From positions 1 through 8,834 of the forward strand of contig CANRLJ010000027.1 of assembly GCA_947631485.1 (NCBI GenBank): a stretch of DNA of 8,834 bases, read 5' to 3'. A program made the translations under genes and the position numbers. Under the pieces are notes generated by a model. It saw nothing but the letters and a program-made list of their open reading frames with translations, made no database searches and was not told where the DNA came from. The stretch's first letter is position 1; each line of letters opens with the position of its first letter. Below are positions 1 through 6,805 of the stretch, one piece after another. The DNA comes from an uncultured Clostridia bacterium (lineage in GTDB: Bacteria > Bacillota > Clostridia > Christensenellales > UBA1242).

Positions 1-248
1 TTATGGACATCTCTTCACCAAACGCCACCTACAAGGTGAAATCGCTGATAAACAAGGGCTTCATTTCAAAGGAAAAATCCAAAGAGGATGGCAGGGAATA
101 CAGACTTGTTCCAACTCAAAAATACTTTGACTTGTTTGAAGAGAAAAATGACACAGAAGTAATGAACAATTTGCGCATCTCCTTGGATACAGACGAAAGC
201 AAACAGTTTGACAAGATTATAAAAATTATTGAAAGTTGCAGAGACTAG
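1..248 (+). CDS. MarR-like winged-helix transcriptional regulator, C-terminal part (5' truncated by window edge)
   Basis: About 82 codons of the 3' end of a gene that starts before the window; the ATG at base 3 is probably internal. The visible part looks like the second half of a MarR winged helix. A recognition-helix segment (SSPNATYKVKSLINKGFI) is followed by a basic/acidic wing (KEKSKEDGREYRLVPT), where MarR proteins usually carry a D-x-R pair, here D-G-R. The remainder is a helical tail rich in charged residues, as in MarR dimerisation regions. MarR proteins are dimeric DNA-binding repressors, often ligand-responsive. The ligand and targets cannot be told from this fragment, and the flanking glmM is convergent, so it is not an obvious operon partner. 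Another winged-helix family (e.g. a PadR or ArsR relative) is possible because the N-terminal half is missing. Confidence 0.65.
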   Translation, partial: MDISSPNATYKVKSLINKGFISKEKSKEDGREYRLVPTQKYFDLFEEKNDTEVMNNLRISLDTDESKQFDKIIKIIESCRD

Positions 249-278
249 ATTTTTGAAATCAAGTCTCTTATTTCATTT
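240..278 (+). terminator. Intrinsic terminator of the MarR-like gene, inside the 3' end of glmM
   Basis: A hairpin spans 240-268. Bases 240-246 (AGAGACT) pair with 262-268 (AGTCTCT). After one A/A mismatch (247/261), 248-252 (GATTT) pair with 256-260 (AAATC) around a TTG loop. The T-rich run TTATTTCATTT follows at 268-278 on the plus strand. The stem contains the stop codon of the MarR-like gene and the last codons of glmM. The minus-strand flank is less T-rich next to the stem, so it probably acts mainly on the plus-strand transcript. Confidence 0.6.
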
Positions 279-1546
279 GCATAGAAATTTGCCATGTTGC
301 AGTCGGGGTGCTCGACCATAATTCTGACTTTGTCCTCAGTTCCGCTGGCGCGCACCAAAACCCTTCCAGAAGGGGAGATTTCATTTGCAATCTTGTTTGC
401 CATGTTTGTCAGATTTTCATTGTTTATAACCTTGATTTTGTCTTTCACTTCCATGTTTATATTGCATTGCGAAAGAAGTTTGGCATCAAAGAGTTGTTTC
501 AAATTCTTGCCAGTTTTTTTTATTATCTCGCAGATTTTTAATGATGTCAAAATGCCGTCACCGGTTTGTGCGTAAGAGCGAATAATTATGTGTCCAGATT
601 GCTCTCCGCCAAGCGTTAAATTCATCTTTTCCATTGCCTCGATGACATACTTGTCACCAATATCGGTGCGAATTAGGTTTATCTTGTTTCTGTTCAGCCC
701 AACCATAATGCCACTGTTTGTGTGGCTTGTGCCCACCACCGAATTTGCAAAAAGCGTTCCATTTGCCTTCATGTCCTTCGCCAAAATATACAGCAGTTTG
801 TCGCCGTCAAACACCTCTCCATCGCAGTCCACAGCAATCACTCTGTCCGCGTCTCCATCATATGCAAAGCCCAGGTCTGAGCCCGTTGCCAACACTTTTT
901 TAATCAGATTTTCAATGTGCAGCGAGCCACAATTTGTGTTTATCTTTAAGCCATCATCTCTGCATGAGAGTTTGTGCACTTTTGCACCCAATGAGGCAAA
1001 CACGGTTGGCGCAACCTTAAATCCTGCACCATTGCTGGCATCAATGCAGACTGACAGACCAGACAGCGGCAAGTCTATGCAGTGTTTCAGATGTGAAATA
1101 TATTGATTTATCAGAGTTTTGTCTGTTTTAAACGAGCCGGGTTTCGCACACAAATTTTTGCTCTCAAAAAACTCCTCCAAAAACTCCTCTTCGCCATCTG
1201 ACAACTTTTTGCCAGTGCTGTCAAAGATTTTTATGCCGTTGTATTCTGGTGGGTTGTGGGAGGCGGTGATTATCACTCCATAGTCAAATTTCAGGTGTTC
1301 GGTCAAAAACGAGATGCCTGCCGTTGGGATTGTTCCTGCCAGCACCACTCTTCCTCCGCCTTGAACAATTCCGCCTGCCACGGCAAGGGTCAGGGCGTCA
1401 GCGGAGACGCGTGTGTCGTGACCAATCAAAACCCTTGGTGATTTTTTTATTTGCGTCAGCGAGTTTCCAACAGCAAAAGCCAAATCAAAGTTCAGGTTTT
1501 TGCCATATTCTCCCCGAACGCCATCTGTTCCAAAATAGTTGCTCAT
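245..1546 (-). CDS. glmM: Phosphoglucosamine mutase
   Basis: Converts glucosamine-6-phosphate to glucosamine-1-phosphate, the cytoplasmic step leading to UDP-GlcNAc for peptidoglycan and other wall polymers. The 433-residue protein is close to usual GlmM length and carries the alpha-D-phosphohexomutase motifs in order: FGTDGVRG (residues 5-12), the phosphoserine loop TASHNPP with catalytic Ser96, the Mg2+ loop DGDADR (230-235), the sugar-binding GGEQSGH (313-319) and the phosphate-binding RASGTED with Arg408 (399-408). The ATG at 1546 is supported by the family N-terminus and by AGAGAGGA four bases upstream (1558 down to 1551). In many Firmicutes glmM follows cdaA and ybbR/cdaR; here it stands alone, transcribed away from the acyltransferase operon, so that link is absent. 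Its TAG stop shares CTAG with the convergent MarR-like gene. No terminator is evident immediately after its stop. Confidence 0.97.
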   Translation of the reverse strand: MSNYFGTDGVRGEYGKNLNFDLAFAVGNSLTQIKKSPRVLIGHDTRVSADALTLAVAGGIVQGGGRVVLAGTIPTAGISFLTEHLKFDYGVIITASHNPPEYNGIKIFDSTGKKLSDGEEEFLEEFFESKNLCAKPGSFKTDKTLINQYISHLKHCIDLPLSGLSVCIDASNGAGFKVAPTVFASLGAKVHKLSCRDDGLKINTNCGSLHIENLIKKVLATGSDLGFAYDGDADRVIAVDCDGEVFDGDKLLYILAKDMKANGTLFANSVVGTSHTNSGIMVGLNRNKINLIRTDIGDKYVIEAMEKMNLTLGGEQSGHIIIRSYAQTGDGILTSLKICEIIKKTGKNLKQLFDAKLLSQCNINMEVKDKIKVINNENLTNMANKIANEISPSGRVLVRASGTEDKVRIMVEHPDCNMANFYANEIRDLISKI

Positions 1547-1599
1547 AAAATCCTCTCTTTGATTTTTTATGATTCATAAAAGCCAAAAGTTGACAAATT

Positions 1600-1627
1600 T
1601 TGATATTGGCAAAGAAAACACTTGCAA
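1600..1627 (-). promoter_or_regulatory. Candidate sigma-A promoter for glmM
   Basis: Reading the minus strand, TTGCAA (1627 to 1622) is followed after 16 bases by TATCAA (1605 to 1600). This predicts a start near 1593 and a leader of about 47 bases. The -10 is only 4/6 to consensus. An alternative TATAAT at 1637-1632 has no acceptable -35. Low confidence. Confidence 0.3.
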
Positions 1628-1650
1628 TTTAATTATAAATAGTGTAAAAT
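1622..1650 (+). promoter_or_regulatory. Sigma-A promoter of the acyltransferase-gtrA operon
   Basis: The -35 TTGCAA (1622-1627) and the -10 TAAAAT (1645-1650) are separated by exactly 17 bases. The predicted start is near 1657, giving a leader of only about 14 bases. The ribosome binding site TTAGGAG (1659-1665) sits almost at the 5' end of the message, five bases before the ATG at 1671. Confidence 0.65.
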
Positions 1651-1670
1651 AATATAGCTTAGGAGTTGTT

Positions 1671-2537
1671 ATGATTGACAAAGACGGAATAGAAAGGCCA
1701 GACTCTCCCGACCAAAATATGCTTGAAATTAAAAATGAAACAAGAAAGGTGCAATTTGACGATAAATATCCTTATCGCCCTCGCAACATATTTTTTCGTG
1801 TGTGGGCGGCAATTTTCAGGGCAATGGCAATCATGGTCTTTAACCCTGTTATGACACTTAAATATAAATTATACACTTTTGGCAACAAGCACAAAAAATC
1901 CCTCAAACACAAGCCTTTCATCATCACTTGCAACCATGTTCATATGTATGATGACCTCAGCATCGGCACAAATGTATTTGGATATAGGAAGATTTATTAC
2001 ACAACCCTGTCAAGAAACATAAGAAGGCCGGCCATCGGATTTTTCTTGCGTTCGCTGGGCGGAATTCCTGTGCCAGTTGAAAGTTTGTCTGGCATGAAGA
2101 AGTTTAATGAGGACATAAGCGAAATATTAAACTCAAACAAACCAGTGCTATACAATCCTGAGGCTTCACTTTGGCCATATTACAGAGAGATAAGACCCTA
2201 TAAGAGGGGCGCTTTCTCGATGGCAGTCAAAAACAACGTGCCTGTGCTTCCTATGATTGTGCTGTTTAAACGCAAACAAAGAAAAAACGGAAAGTTTAAG
2301 TATAAGATATATTTTGCAATGTGCAATCCCGTGTATGCAGACAAGACAATCACTGACGAAAGGGCACAGATTGACGACATGATGAACAGGGTTTATGAAA
2401 AGTCAAAACAAGTTGCAGAAGATTGGTACAACATCCAAGACTGTGGCTTTGGTGACGAAAAAGTCAAACGCATCCTAAATCCAAGAAGGGATTTGATTTT
2501 TGAAAACGATAAGTGGTTGGTGAAAAACAAACAATGA
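1671..2537 (+). CDS. PlsC-type (lysophospholipid / 1-acylglycerol-3-phosphate) acyltransferase family protein
   Basis: The 288-residue protein has the layout of the PlsC/LPLAT acyltransferase fold. A hydrophobic N-terminal segment (about 41-61) probably anchors it at the inner membrane face. The catalytic HX4D motif appears as NHVHMYDD (His89, Asp94). GGIPVPVE (130-137) sits at the motif II position, and NPEASLWPYYREIRPYKRGAF (162-182) at motif III, where typical PlsC has FPEGTRS. NNVPVLP (188-194) matches motif IV. The Glu of motif III is kept but the G-T-R is not, so this is a divergent branch, and transfer of acyl chains to lysophosphatidate is not assured; the acceptor could be another lipid or glycolipid. 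The first ~35 residues are hydrophilic and charged. The start is fixed by TTAGGAG at 1659-1665. It is the first gene of an operon, and its TGA overlaps the start of the GtrA-like gene. Confidence 0.85.
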   Translation: MIDKDGIERPDSPDQNMLEIKNETRKVQFDDKYPYRPRNIFFRVWAAIFRAMAIMVFNPVMTLKYKLYTFGNKHKKSLKHKPFIITCNHVHMYDDLSIGTNVFGYRKIYYTTLSRNIRRPAIGFFLRSLGGIPVPVESLSGMKKFNEDISEILNSNKPVLYNPEASLWPYYREIRPYKRGAFSMAVKNNVPVLPMIVLFKRKQRKNGKFKYKIYFAMCNPVYADKTITDERAQIDDMMNRVYEKSKQVAEDWYNIQDCGFGDEKVKRILNPRRDLIFENDKWLVKNKQ

Positions 2538-3016
2538 AAAATTCTGACATTTGGCAAGCAGTAAAGTTTACACTCTTTTCCATTTCTGCAGGCATTATTC
2601 AAATTGCATCTTTCACAATTTTAAACGAATTTGTCTTCACATTTGAAAGGGCGGCTGAATACACTTGGGGATATTATGGATATGCGTATTTCATCTCAAT
2701 TGTCCTTTCTGTTGTTTGGAATTTCACCGTGAACAGAAAGTGGACTTTTAAGTCTGCAAACAATGTTCCCATCGCCATGCTTGAAACCTTTGGCTTTTAT
2801 TTGGTCTTCACGCCTCTTTCAATCTGGTGGGGAGTGGAATTGGTTGGAGTTGGCGTGAACAGTTACATCGTCATGGCAGGCACAATGCTCATCAATTTCA
2901 TCACAGAGTTTTTGTTTCAAAAATTTGTCGTCTTTCGTGGGTCAATCAACTCTGCCGTCAATGAGGAAGAGGTCAAGTTTAAGAGAATCATCAAATTGTT
3001 AAAAAATGGGCTTTAA
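2534..3016 (+). CDS. GtrA family membrane protein (probable polyprenyl-linked sugar translocation)
   Basis: A 160-residue, very hydrophobic protein with four likely membrane segments (about 11-32, 47-66, 81-100, 107-127). It has the two sequence signatures I associate with the GtrA fold: NFTVNRKWTFKS after the second segment (63-74) and FLFQKFVVFRGS after the fourth (127-137). GtrA proteins are thought to move undecaprenyl-phosphate-linked sugars across the membrane or to support such glycosylation; substrate here unknown. The ATG at 2534 is preferred because it overlaps the upstream TGA as ATGA, the usual sign of translational coupling. An in-frame GTG at 2513 would add seven residues but has no clear ribosome binding site. 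No strong Shine-Dalgarno is seen before 2534 either, which fits coupling. No glycosyltransferase partner is in the window; the only operon partner is the acyltransferase. The soluble tail (138-160) is charged. Confidence 0.85.
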   Translation: MKNSDIWQAVKFTLFSISAGIIQIASFTILNEFVFTFERAAEYTWGYYGYAYFISIVLSVVWNFTVNRKWTFKSANNVPIAMLETFGFYLVFTPLSIWWGVELVGVGVNSYIVMAGTMLINFITEFLFQKFVVFRGSINSAVNEEEVKFKRIIKLLKNGL

Positions 3017-3030
3017 GCCTTTTTTATTTT
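3001..3030 (+). terminator. Probable weak intrinsic terminator of the acyltransferase-gtrA operon
   Basis: GGGC (3008-3011) pairs with GCCT (3017-3020, one G-T pair) around TTTAA, flanked by A6 upstream and the T-rich run TTTTTTATTTT downstream. The loop contains the TAA stop of the GtrA-like gene. The GC part of the stem is only four pairs, so some read-through into engB is likely. Confidence 0.45.
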
Positions 3031-3047
3031 GTTTCTTGTAAGTTTTT

Positions 3048-3056
3048 TGATATAAT
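3048..3056 (+). promoter_or_regulatory. Extended -10 promoter of engB
   Basis: TGATATAAT is a perfect extended -10 (TG-n-TATAAT, hexamer 3051-3056). The best -35 is a poor TTGTTT at 3029-3034, 16 bases upstream. The expected start, seven bases past the hexamer, is the A of the engB ATG at 3063. Confidence 0.6.
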
Positions 3057-3062
3057 AGACCT

Positions 3063-3650
3063 ATGATAATAACAAGTGCAAAATATCTGACCTCTGTGGT
3101 GGACGAGGACAAGATTTTGAAAGATGATATGGTGGAAATTGCGTTTGTTGGCAGAAGTAATGTCGGCAAATCCTCTCTCATAAACGCACTTGTTGGGCAA
3201 AAGAACTTGGCAAAGACATCCTCAATGCCGGGGCTGACCAGGATGATAAACTACTTTCTGATAAACAACAACTTCAAAATTGTTGATTTGCCGGGCTATG
3301 GCTATGCAAAAACAGGAAAGGCTCATGTTGCAAACTGGGCGGGGCTTATGGAAAAATATCTGCTAAACTCTCCAAACTTAAAGACGGTGTTTGTGCTTGT
3401 TGATTGCAGACATCAGCCAAGCGAACTCGACCAGCAGATGCTGCTGTTTTTAAACACCTATCAAATTCCTTATGTTGTGATTGCGACAAAAGTGGACAAA
3501 CTTGCAAAGAGCAAAATTCCTCAGGAGTGCACGATGATTGCAAGAAGTTTGGGCATAAGAAAAGAGATGGTCTTTCCTTTTTCCAGCGAAACACTTTTTG
3601 GCAAACAAGCACTGCTTGAATACATTGAGGGTGTGGTTGAGTTTAAATAA
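3063..3650 (+). CDS. engB: Ribosome biogenesis GTPase EngB (YsxC/YihA)
   Basis: A small GTPase needed for late assembly of the 50S ribosomal subunit; essential in several bacteria. The 195-residue length is normal. GTPase motifs are all visible: G1 GRSNVGKSS (30-38), the switch I region TSSMPGLTR (52-60), G3 DLPG (75-78), G4 TKVD (142-145) and G5 SSE (174-176). The N-terminus MIITSAKYLTSVV aligns without gaps with the start of B. subtilis YsxC as I recall it, so the ATG at 3063 is well placed. The next Met (residue 23) would remove the first strand. No Shine-Dalgarno precedes the ATG, and the promoter -10 ends only six bases before it, so the mRNA may be leaderless. In Bacillus and many Clostridia this gene follows lon or clpX; here it sits alone between a GtrA-like gene and ppdK, with its own terminator. 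Confidence 0.96.
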   Translation: MIITSAKYLTSVVDEDKILKDDMVEIAFVGRSNVGKSSLINALVGQKNLAKTSSMPGLTRMINYFLINNNFKIVDLPGYGYAKTGKAHVANWAGLMEKYLLNSPNLKTVFVLVDCRHQPSELDQQMLLFLNTYQIPYVVIATKVDKLAKSKIPQECTMIARSLGIRKEMVFPFSSETLFGKQALLEYIEGVVEFK

Positions 3651-3656
3651 AAAAAG

Positions 3657-3688
3657 AAAGGTATTTTTTAAATACCTTTTTTTATTTT
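3657..3688 (+). terminator. Intrinsic terminator of engB
   Basis: A perfect ten-pair stem, AAAGGTATTT (3657-3666) with AAATACCTTT (3670-3679), has a TTT loop. It is followed by a T-rich tail to 3688 and begins seven bases after the engB stop. Confidence 0.85.
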
Positions 3689-3713
3689 ATTTTGTGTTTT
3701 CTTGCAAAATTGT

Positions 3714-3743
3714 TTGCGTGCACAAACCTATTTTTGTTATAAT
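3714..3743 (+). promoter_or_regulatory. Promoter of ppdK with extended -10
   Basis: TGTTATAAT (3735-3743) is a perfect extended -10. TTGCGT (3714-3719) lies 18 bases upstream as a weak -35. The predicted start is near 3750, which leaves a leader of about 27 bases containing AAGGAG (3761-3766). The gap of ten bases from AAGGAG to the ATG is slightly long. Confidence 0.65.
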
Positions 3744-3776
3744 ATGCATGACATATATTAAAGGAGATGTTAAAAG

Positions 3777-6425
3777 ATGAAAAAATATGTTTACTTATTC
3801 AAAGAGGCTGACGGAAAAGATAAGGCTCTCTTTGGCGGAAAGGGAGCAAATCTTGCAGAAATGACAAAGATTGGCATGCCTGTTCCTCAAGGCTTTACAA
3901 TCACAACAGAAGCCTGCACAAAATATTATGAAGATGGCCGCAAGATAAATGACGATATTCTTTCTCAGATTTATGACAAACTTGCAAGGCTTGAAAAGAT
4001 GACAGGAAAGACTTTTGGAGACCCAGAAAATCCTCTTCTTGTTTCTGTTCGTTCTGGTGCAAGAGTTTCAATGCCAGGCATGATGGACACAATCCTAAAC
4101 CTTGGCTTAAACGACACATCTGTTGAGGGGCTTGCAAAACTTACAAACAACCCTCGCTTTGCATATGACTCATATCGCAGATTCATACAGATGTTCAGCG
4201 ATGTTGTTATGCAACAAGACAAATCCAAATATGAAAGAATTTTGGATGACATCAAAAAGAAGAAAGGTGTTCAATATGACAAAGACCTTTCTGCTGAGGA
4301 TTTGAAGGAAATTGTAAAACTCTTCAAGAAACTCTATAAAGAAAGCCAAAAGAAGGAATTTCCACAAGAGCCTAAAGAACAACTCATCGAGGCTGTTAAG
4401 GCTGTGTTCCGTTCTTGGGACAACGAAAGAGCAAATGTTTACAGAAGGATGCATGACATCCCATACAACTGGGGCACTGCTGTAAACGTTCAATCCATGG
4501 TGTTTGGAAACATGGGCGACGACAGTGGAACGGGTGTTGCGTTCACACGTGACCCATCAACTGGTGAAAATGTGCTTTATGGCGAATATTTGATGAACGC
4601 ACAAGGCGAAGACGTTGTTGCTGGAATCAGAACTCCAAAACACATCTCAGAACTTGAAAAACAAAACCCAGATGTTTACAGACAATTTGTTGACATCGCA
4701 AAGAAACTTGAAAACCACTACAAAGACATGCAAGACATGGAATTCACCATTGAAAGAGGCAAACTCTTCATGCTTCAAACAAGAAACGGAAAGAGAACTG
4801 CTCGCGCTGCTTTGAAAGTTGCTGTTGACCTTGTTAAAGAGGGCATGATTGACGAAAAGCAAGCACTTCTTATGCTTGATCCAAAACAATTAGACGCACT
4901 TTTGCACCCAACATTTGACACTGCCGCTTTGAAAAAGGCAACCGTTGTTGGCGAGGCTCTTCCAGCATCTCCAGGTGCTGCTTGCGGAAAAATTGTGTTT
5001 ACTGCTGAAAAGGCAAAAGAACAGGGCGGAAAGAAAGACAAAGTCGTTCTTGTTCGTCTTGAAACATCTCCAGAAGACATCGAAGGCATGGCTGCCAGCC
5101 AAGGCATCCTCACCGCTCGTGGCGGCATGACATCTCACGCAGCAGTTGTTGCTCGTGGCATGGGAACTTGCTGCGTTGCCGGATGCTCAGCAATCAAGTT
5201 TGCCGATGATGGAAAATCCTTCACATTAAACGGAAAGAAATATAAAGAGGGCGATGTCATCTCCTTTGATGGCTCAACCGGAAAGATTTATGACGGCGAA
5301 GTTGCAACAGTTGACGCCACAATCTCTGGCGAATTTGCAACAATCATGGAGTGGGCTGACAAATACAGAGATTTGATGATCAGAACAAACGCTGACAACC
5401 CTCGTGACACACAAGTTGCGTTCAATTTTGGTGCTGAGGGCGTTGGACTTTGCAGAACAGAACATATGTTCTTTGAAGCCGACAGAATTCCTGCAGTCAG
5501 AGAGATGATTGTTTCAACAACAACCGAAGAAAGAAAGAAGGCTCTTAAAAAACTTCTTCCAATGCAACAAAAAGATTTCAAGGGCATCTTTAAGGCAATG
5601 AAGGGTCGTCCTGTGACAATTCGTTTCTTGGATCCACCTCTTCATGAATTCTTGCCACATGAAGACTCTGAAATAAAGGCACTTGCAAAAGAAATGGGTC
5701 TGACATTTGAAGGACTTAAAGCAACAGTCAACAGCCTGCACGAATTCAACCCAATGATGGGACACCGTGGGCTTAGACTTGCTGTGACATATCCTGAAAT
5801 TGCTGAAATGCAAACAGAAGCAGTCATCAAGGCTGCCATTGAAGTTATGAAGGAAGACAAACTTGACGTTGTTCCTGAAATTATGATTCCACTCACTTGT
5901 GACAGTGTTGAATTTAAGTATGTAAAAGACATCGTAACAACAACCGCTGACAGAGTTTTGAAGGAAAACAATGTTGAAATGAAGTATAAGGTTGGAACTA
6001 TGATTGAAATTCCAAGAGCAGCAATCACAGCAGACCAAATTGCCAAGTATGCTGAATTCTTCTCATTTGGAACAAACGACCTCACACAGATGACATTTGG
6101 ATTCTCTCGTGACGATGCTGGCAAGTTCCTTGACACATACTACGAAAAGAAGATTTTTGAAAGCGACCCATTTGCAAGACTCGACCAAAACGGAGTTGGC
6201 AAACTTGTAAGAATTGCTGCCGAACTTGGAAGGTCAACTCGTCCAGACATCAAACTTGGAATTTGCGGCGAACATGGCGGTGACCCATCATCTGTAGAAT
6301 TTTGCCATAGAGTTGGCTTGAACTATGTTTCTTGTTCTCCATACAGAGTTCCTATCGCTCGTCTTGCTGCTGCTCAGGCTGCAATCAAATATCCACGCAA
6401 GAAAAAAGGCTTGTTTTCAAAATAA
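3777..6425 (+). CDS. ppdK: Pyruvate, phosphate dikinase (PPDK)
   Basis: Reversibly interconverts pyruvate + ATP + phosphate and PEP + AMP + pyrophosphate in the cytoplasm. In fermentative Clostridia it may run toward pyruvate, as a pyrophosphate-linked glycolytic step, or toward PEP. At 882 residues it is complete and collinear with the C. symbiosum enzyme, from memory. The N-terminal ATP-grasp domain begins LFGGKGANLAEM (18-29) and includes VSVRSGARVSMPGMMDT (89-105). The phosphohistidine domain has GGMTSHAAVVARGMG with catalytic His454 and the neighbouring regulatory-type Thr452. The C-terminal PEP/pyruvate barrel has RFLDPPLHEFLPH (616-628), IEIPRA (743-748), FSFGTNDLTQ (762-771) and LGICGEHGGDP with catalytic Cys830. 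The ATG is supported by AAGGAG upstream and the conserved N-terminus. It is a single-gene unit with its own promoter and terminator. No PPDK regulatory kinase/phosphatase (DUF299) gene is nearby in this window. Confidence 0.98.
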   Translation: MKKYVYLFKEADGKDKALFGGKGANLAEMTKIGMPVPQGFTITTEACTKYYEDGRKINDDILSQIYDKLARLEKMTGKTFGDPENPLLVSVRSGARVSMPGMMDTILNLGLNDTSVEGLAKLTNNPRFAYDSYRRFIQMFSDVVMQQDKSKYERILDDIKKKKGVQYDKDLSAEDLKEIVKLFKKLYKESQKKEFPQEPKEQLIEAVKAVFRSWDNERANVYRRMHDIPYNWGTAVNVQSMVFGNMGDDSGTGVAFTRDPSTGENVLYGEYLMNAQGEDVVAGIRTPKHISELEKQNPDVYRQFVDIAKKLENHYKDMQDMEFTIERGKLFMLQTRNGKRTARAALKVAVDLVKEGMIDEKQALLMLDPKQLDALLHPTFDTAALKKATVVGEALPASPGAACGKIVFTAEKAKEQGGKKDKVVLVRLETSPEDIEGMAASQGILTARGGMTSHAAVVARGMGTCCVAGCSAIKFADDGKSFTLNGKKYKEGDVISFDGSTGKIYDGEVATVDATISGEFATIMEWADKYRDLMIRTNADNPRDTQVAFNFGAEGVGLCRTEHMFFEADRIPAVREMIVSTTTEERKKALKKLLPMQQKDFKGIFKAMKGRPVTIRFLDPPLHEFLPHEDSEIKALAKEMGLTFEGLKATVNSLHEFNPMMGHRGLRLAVTYPEIAEMQTEAVIKAAIEVMKEDKLDVVPEIMIPLTCDSVEFKYVKDIVTTTADRVLKENNVEMKYKVGTMIEIPRAAITADQIAKYAEFFSFGTNDLTQMTFGFSRDDAGKFLDTYYEKKIFESDPFARLDQNGVGKLVRIAAELGRSTRPDIKLGICGEHGGDPSSVEFCHRVGLNYVSCSPYRVPIARLAAAQAAIKYPRKKKGLFSK

Positions 6426-6440
6426 TTGATGGATTAAAAC

Positions 6441-6472
6441 AAAATAAGAGGTCAAATGGCCTCTTATTTTTT
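6441..6472. terminator. Bidirectional intrinsic terminator between ppdK and veg
   Basis: A thirteen-pair stem runs from 6441-6453 (AAAATAAGAGGTC) to 6458-6470 (GGCCTCTTATTTT), with one T-G pair and an AAAT loop. T-rich sequence follows on the plus strand (6467-6472) and, reading the minus strand, past 6441 (TTATTTTGTTTT). Its place between convergent genes, 16 bases after the ppdK stop and 21 from the veg stop, fits a shared terminator. Confidence 0.85.
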
Positions 6473-6492
6473 ATTATAACAGAATATAAAAC

Positions 6493-6726
6493 TTAATTTT
6501 CTTCTGAAAACACAACATTGCCGCAAAGAACATCAAAATATGAAAATGTCTGCAACTTTTCGTCAGACGTCTTTATTGTAAACACGCTTGGATAGACGTC
6601 TTTTATTGTTGCTGTCACAAATTCAATCTTTTTTCTGCCTCTGTTTATGCTCATCTGTATGTTTTGACCCTTCAAGTCTCTTATTTTCTGCTTGATGTCT
6701 TCAAGCCCATAGTTTATCTTTCTCAT
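6493..6726 (-). CDS. veg: Veg family protein
   Basis: A 77-residue protein matching the Veg family: an N-terminal helix (YGLEDIKQKIRDLKGQNIQMSI), then the signature RGRKKIEF (29-36) and the strongly conserved YPSVFTI (45-51), ending FSYFDVLCGNVVF. B. subtilis Veg is 86 residues, small, basic and highly expressed in vegetative cells; it has been linked to stimulation of biofilm matrix genes, but its biochemical role is unclear. The ATG at 6726 is chosen because AAGGAGTG (6737 to 6730 on the minus strand) sits five bases upstream of it. A TTG at 6744, six codons further up, lies in front of that site and is not the start. The gene converges on ppdK and diverges from sipL. Confidence 0.9.
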   Translation of the reverse strand: MRKINYGLEDIKQKIRDLKGQNIQMSINRGRKKIEFVTATIKDVYPSVFTIKTSDEKLQTFSYFDVLCGNVVFSEEN

Positions 6727-6729
6727 AAT

Positions 6730-6737
6730 CACTCCTT
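6730..6737 (-). promoter_or_regulatory. Ribosome binding site of veg (decides the start)
   Basis: AAGGAGTG on the minus strand, with GGAG five bases before the ATG at 6726. It rules out the upstream in-frame TTG at 6744. Confidence 0.85.
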
Positions 6738-6805
6738 GTTGCAATTTTTGACATTAGTTTTAAACTTTATTCAAAAAAATGTTCTAACTTTGAATTTTGC
6801 GCTGT

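Noticed and set aside
588..1106. Long open frame (172 codons) antisense to glmM
   Set aside because: glmM on the other strand has all family motifs. The antisense frame has a low-complexity, Pro/Ser-rich translation, no ribosome binding site and no recognisable family.
2513..2533. GTG at 2513 as the start of the GtrA-like protein
   Set aside because: No ribosome binding site is seen, and the ATG at 2534 forms the classic ATGA overlap and gives a normal family N-terminus.
3598..3780. Short plus-strand frame across the engB end and the gap before ppdK
   Set aside because: It runs through the engB terminator and ppdK promoter, and its translation is Lys/Phe-rich and unlike a protein.
5514..6136. 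Two long minus-strand open frames (164 and 174 codons) inside ppdK
   Set aside because: They lie opposite intact, conserved PPDK sequence, their translations are Cys/Phe/Ser-rich shadow sequence, and they lack start signals.
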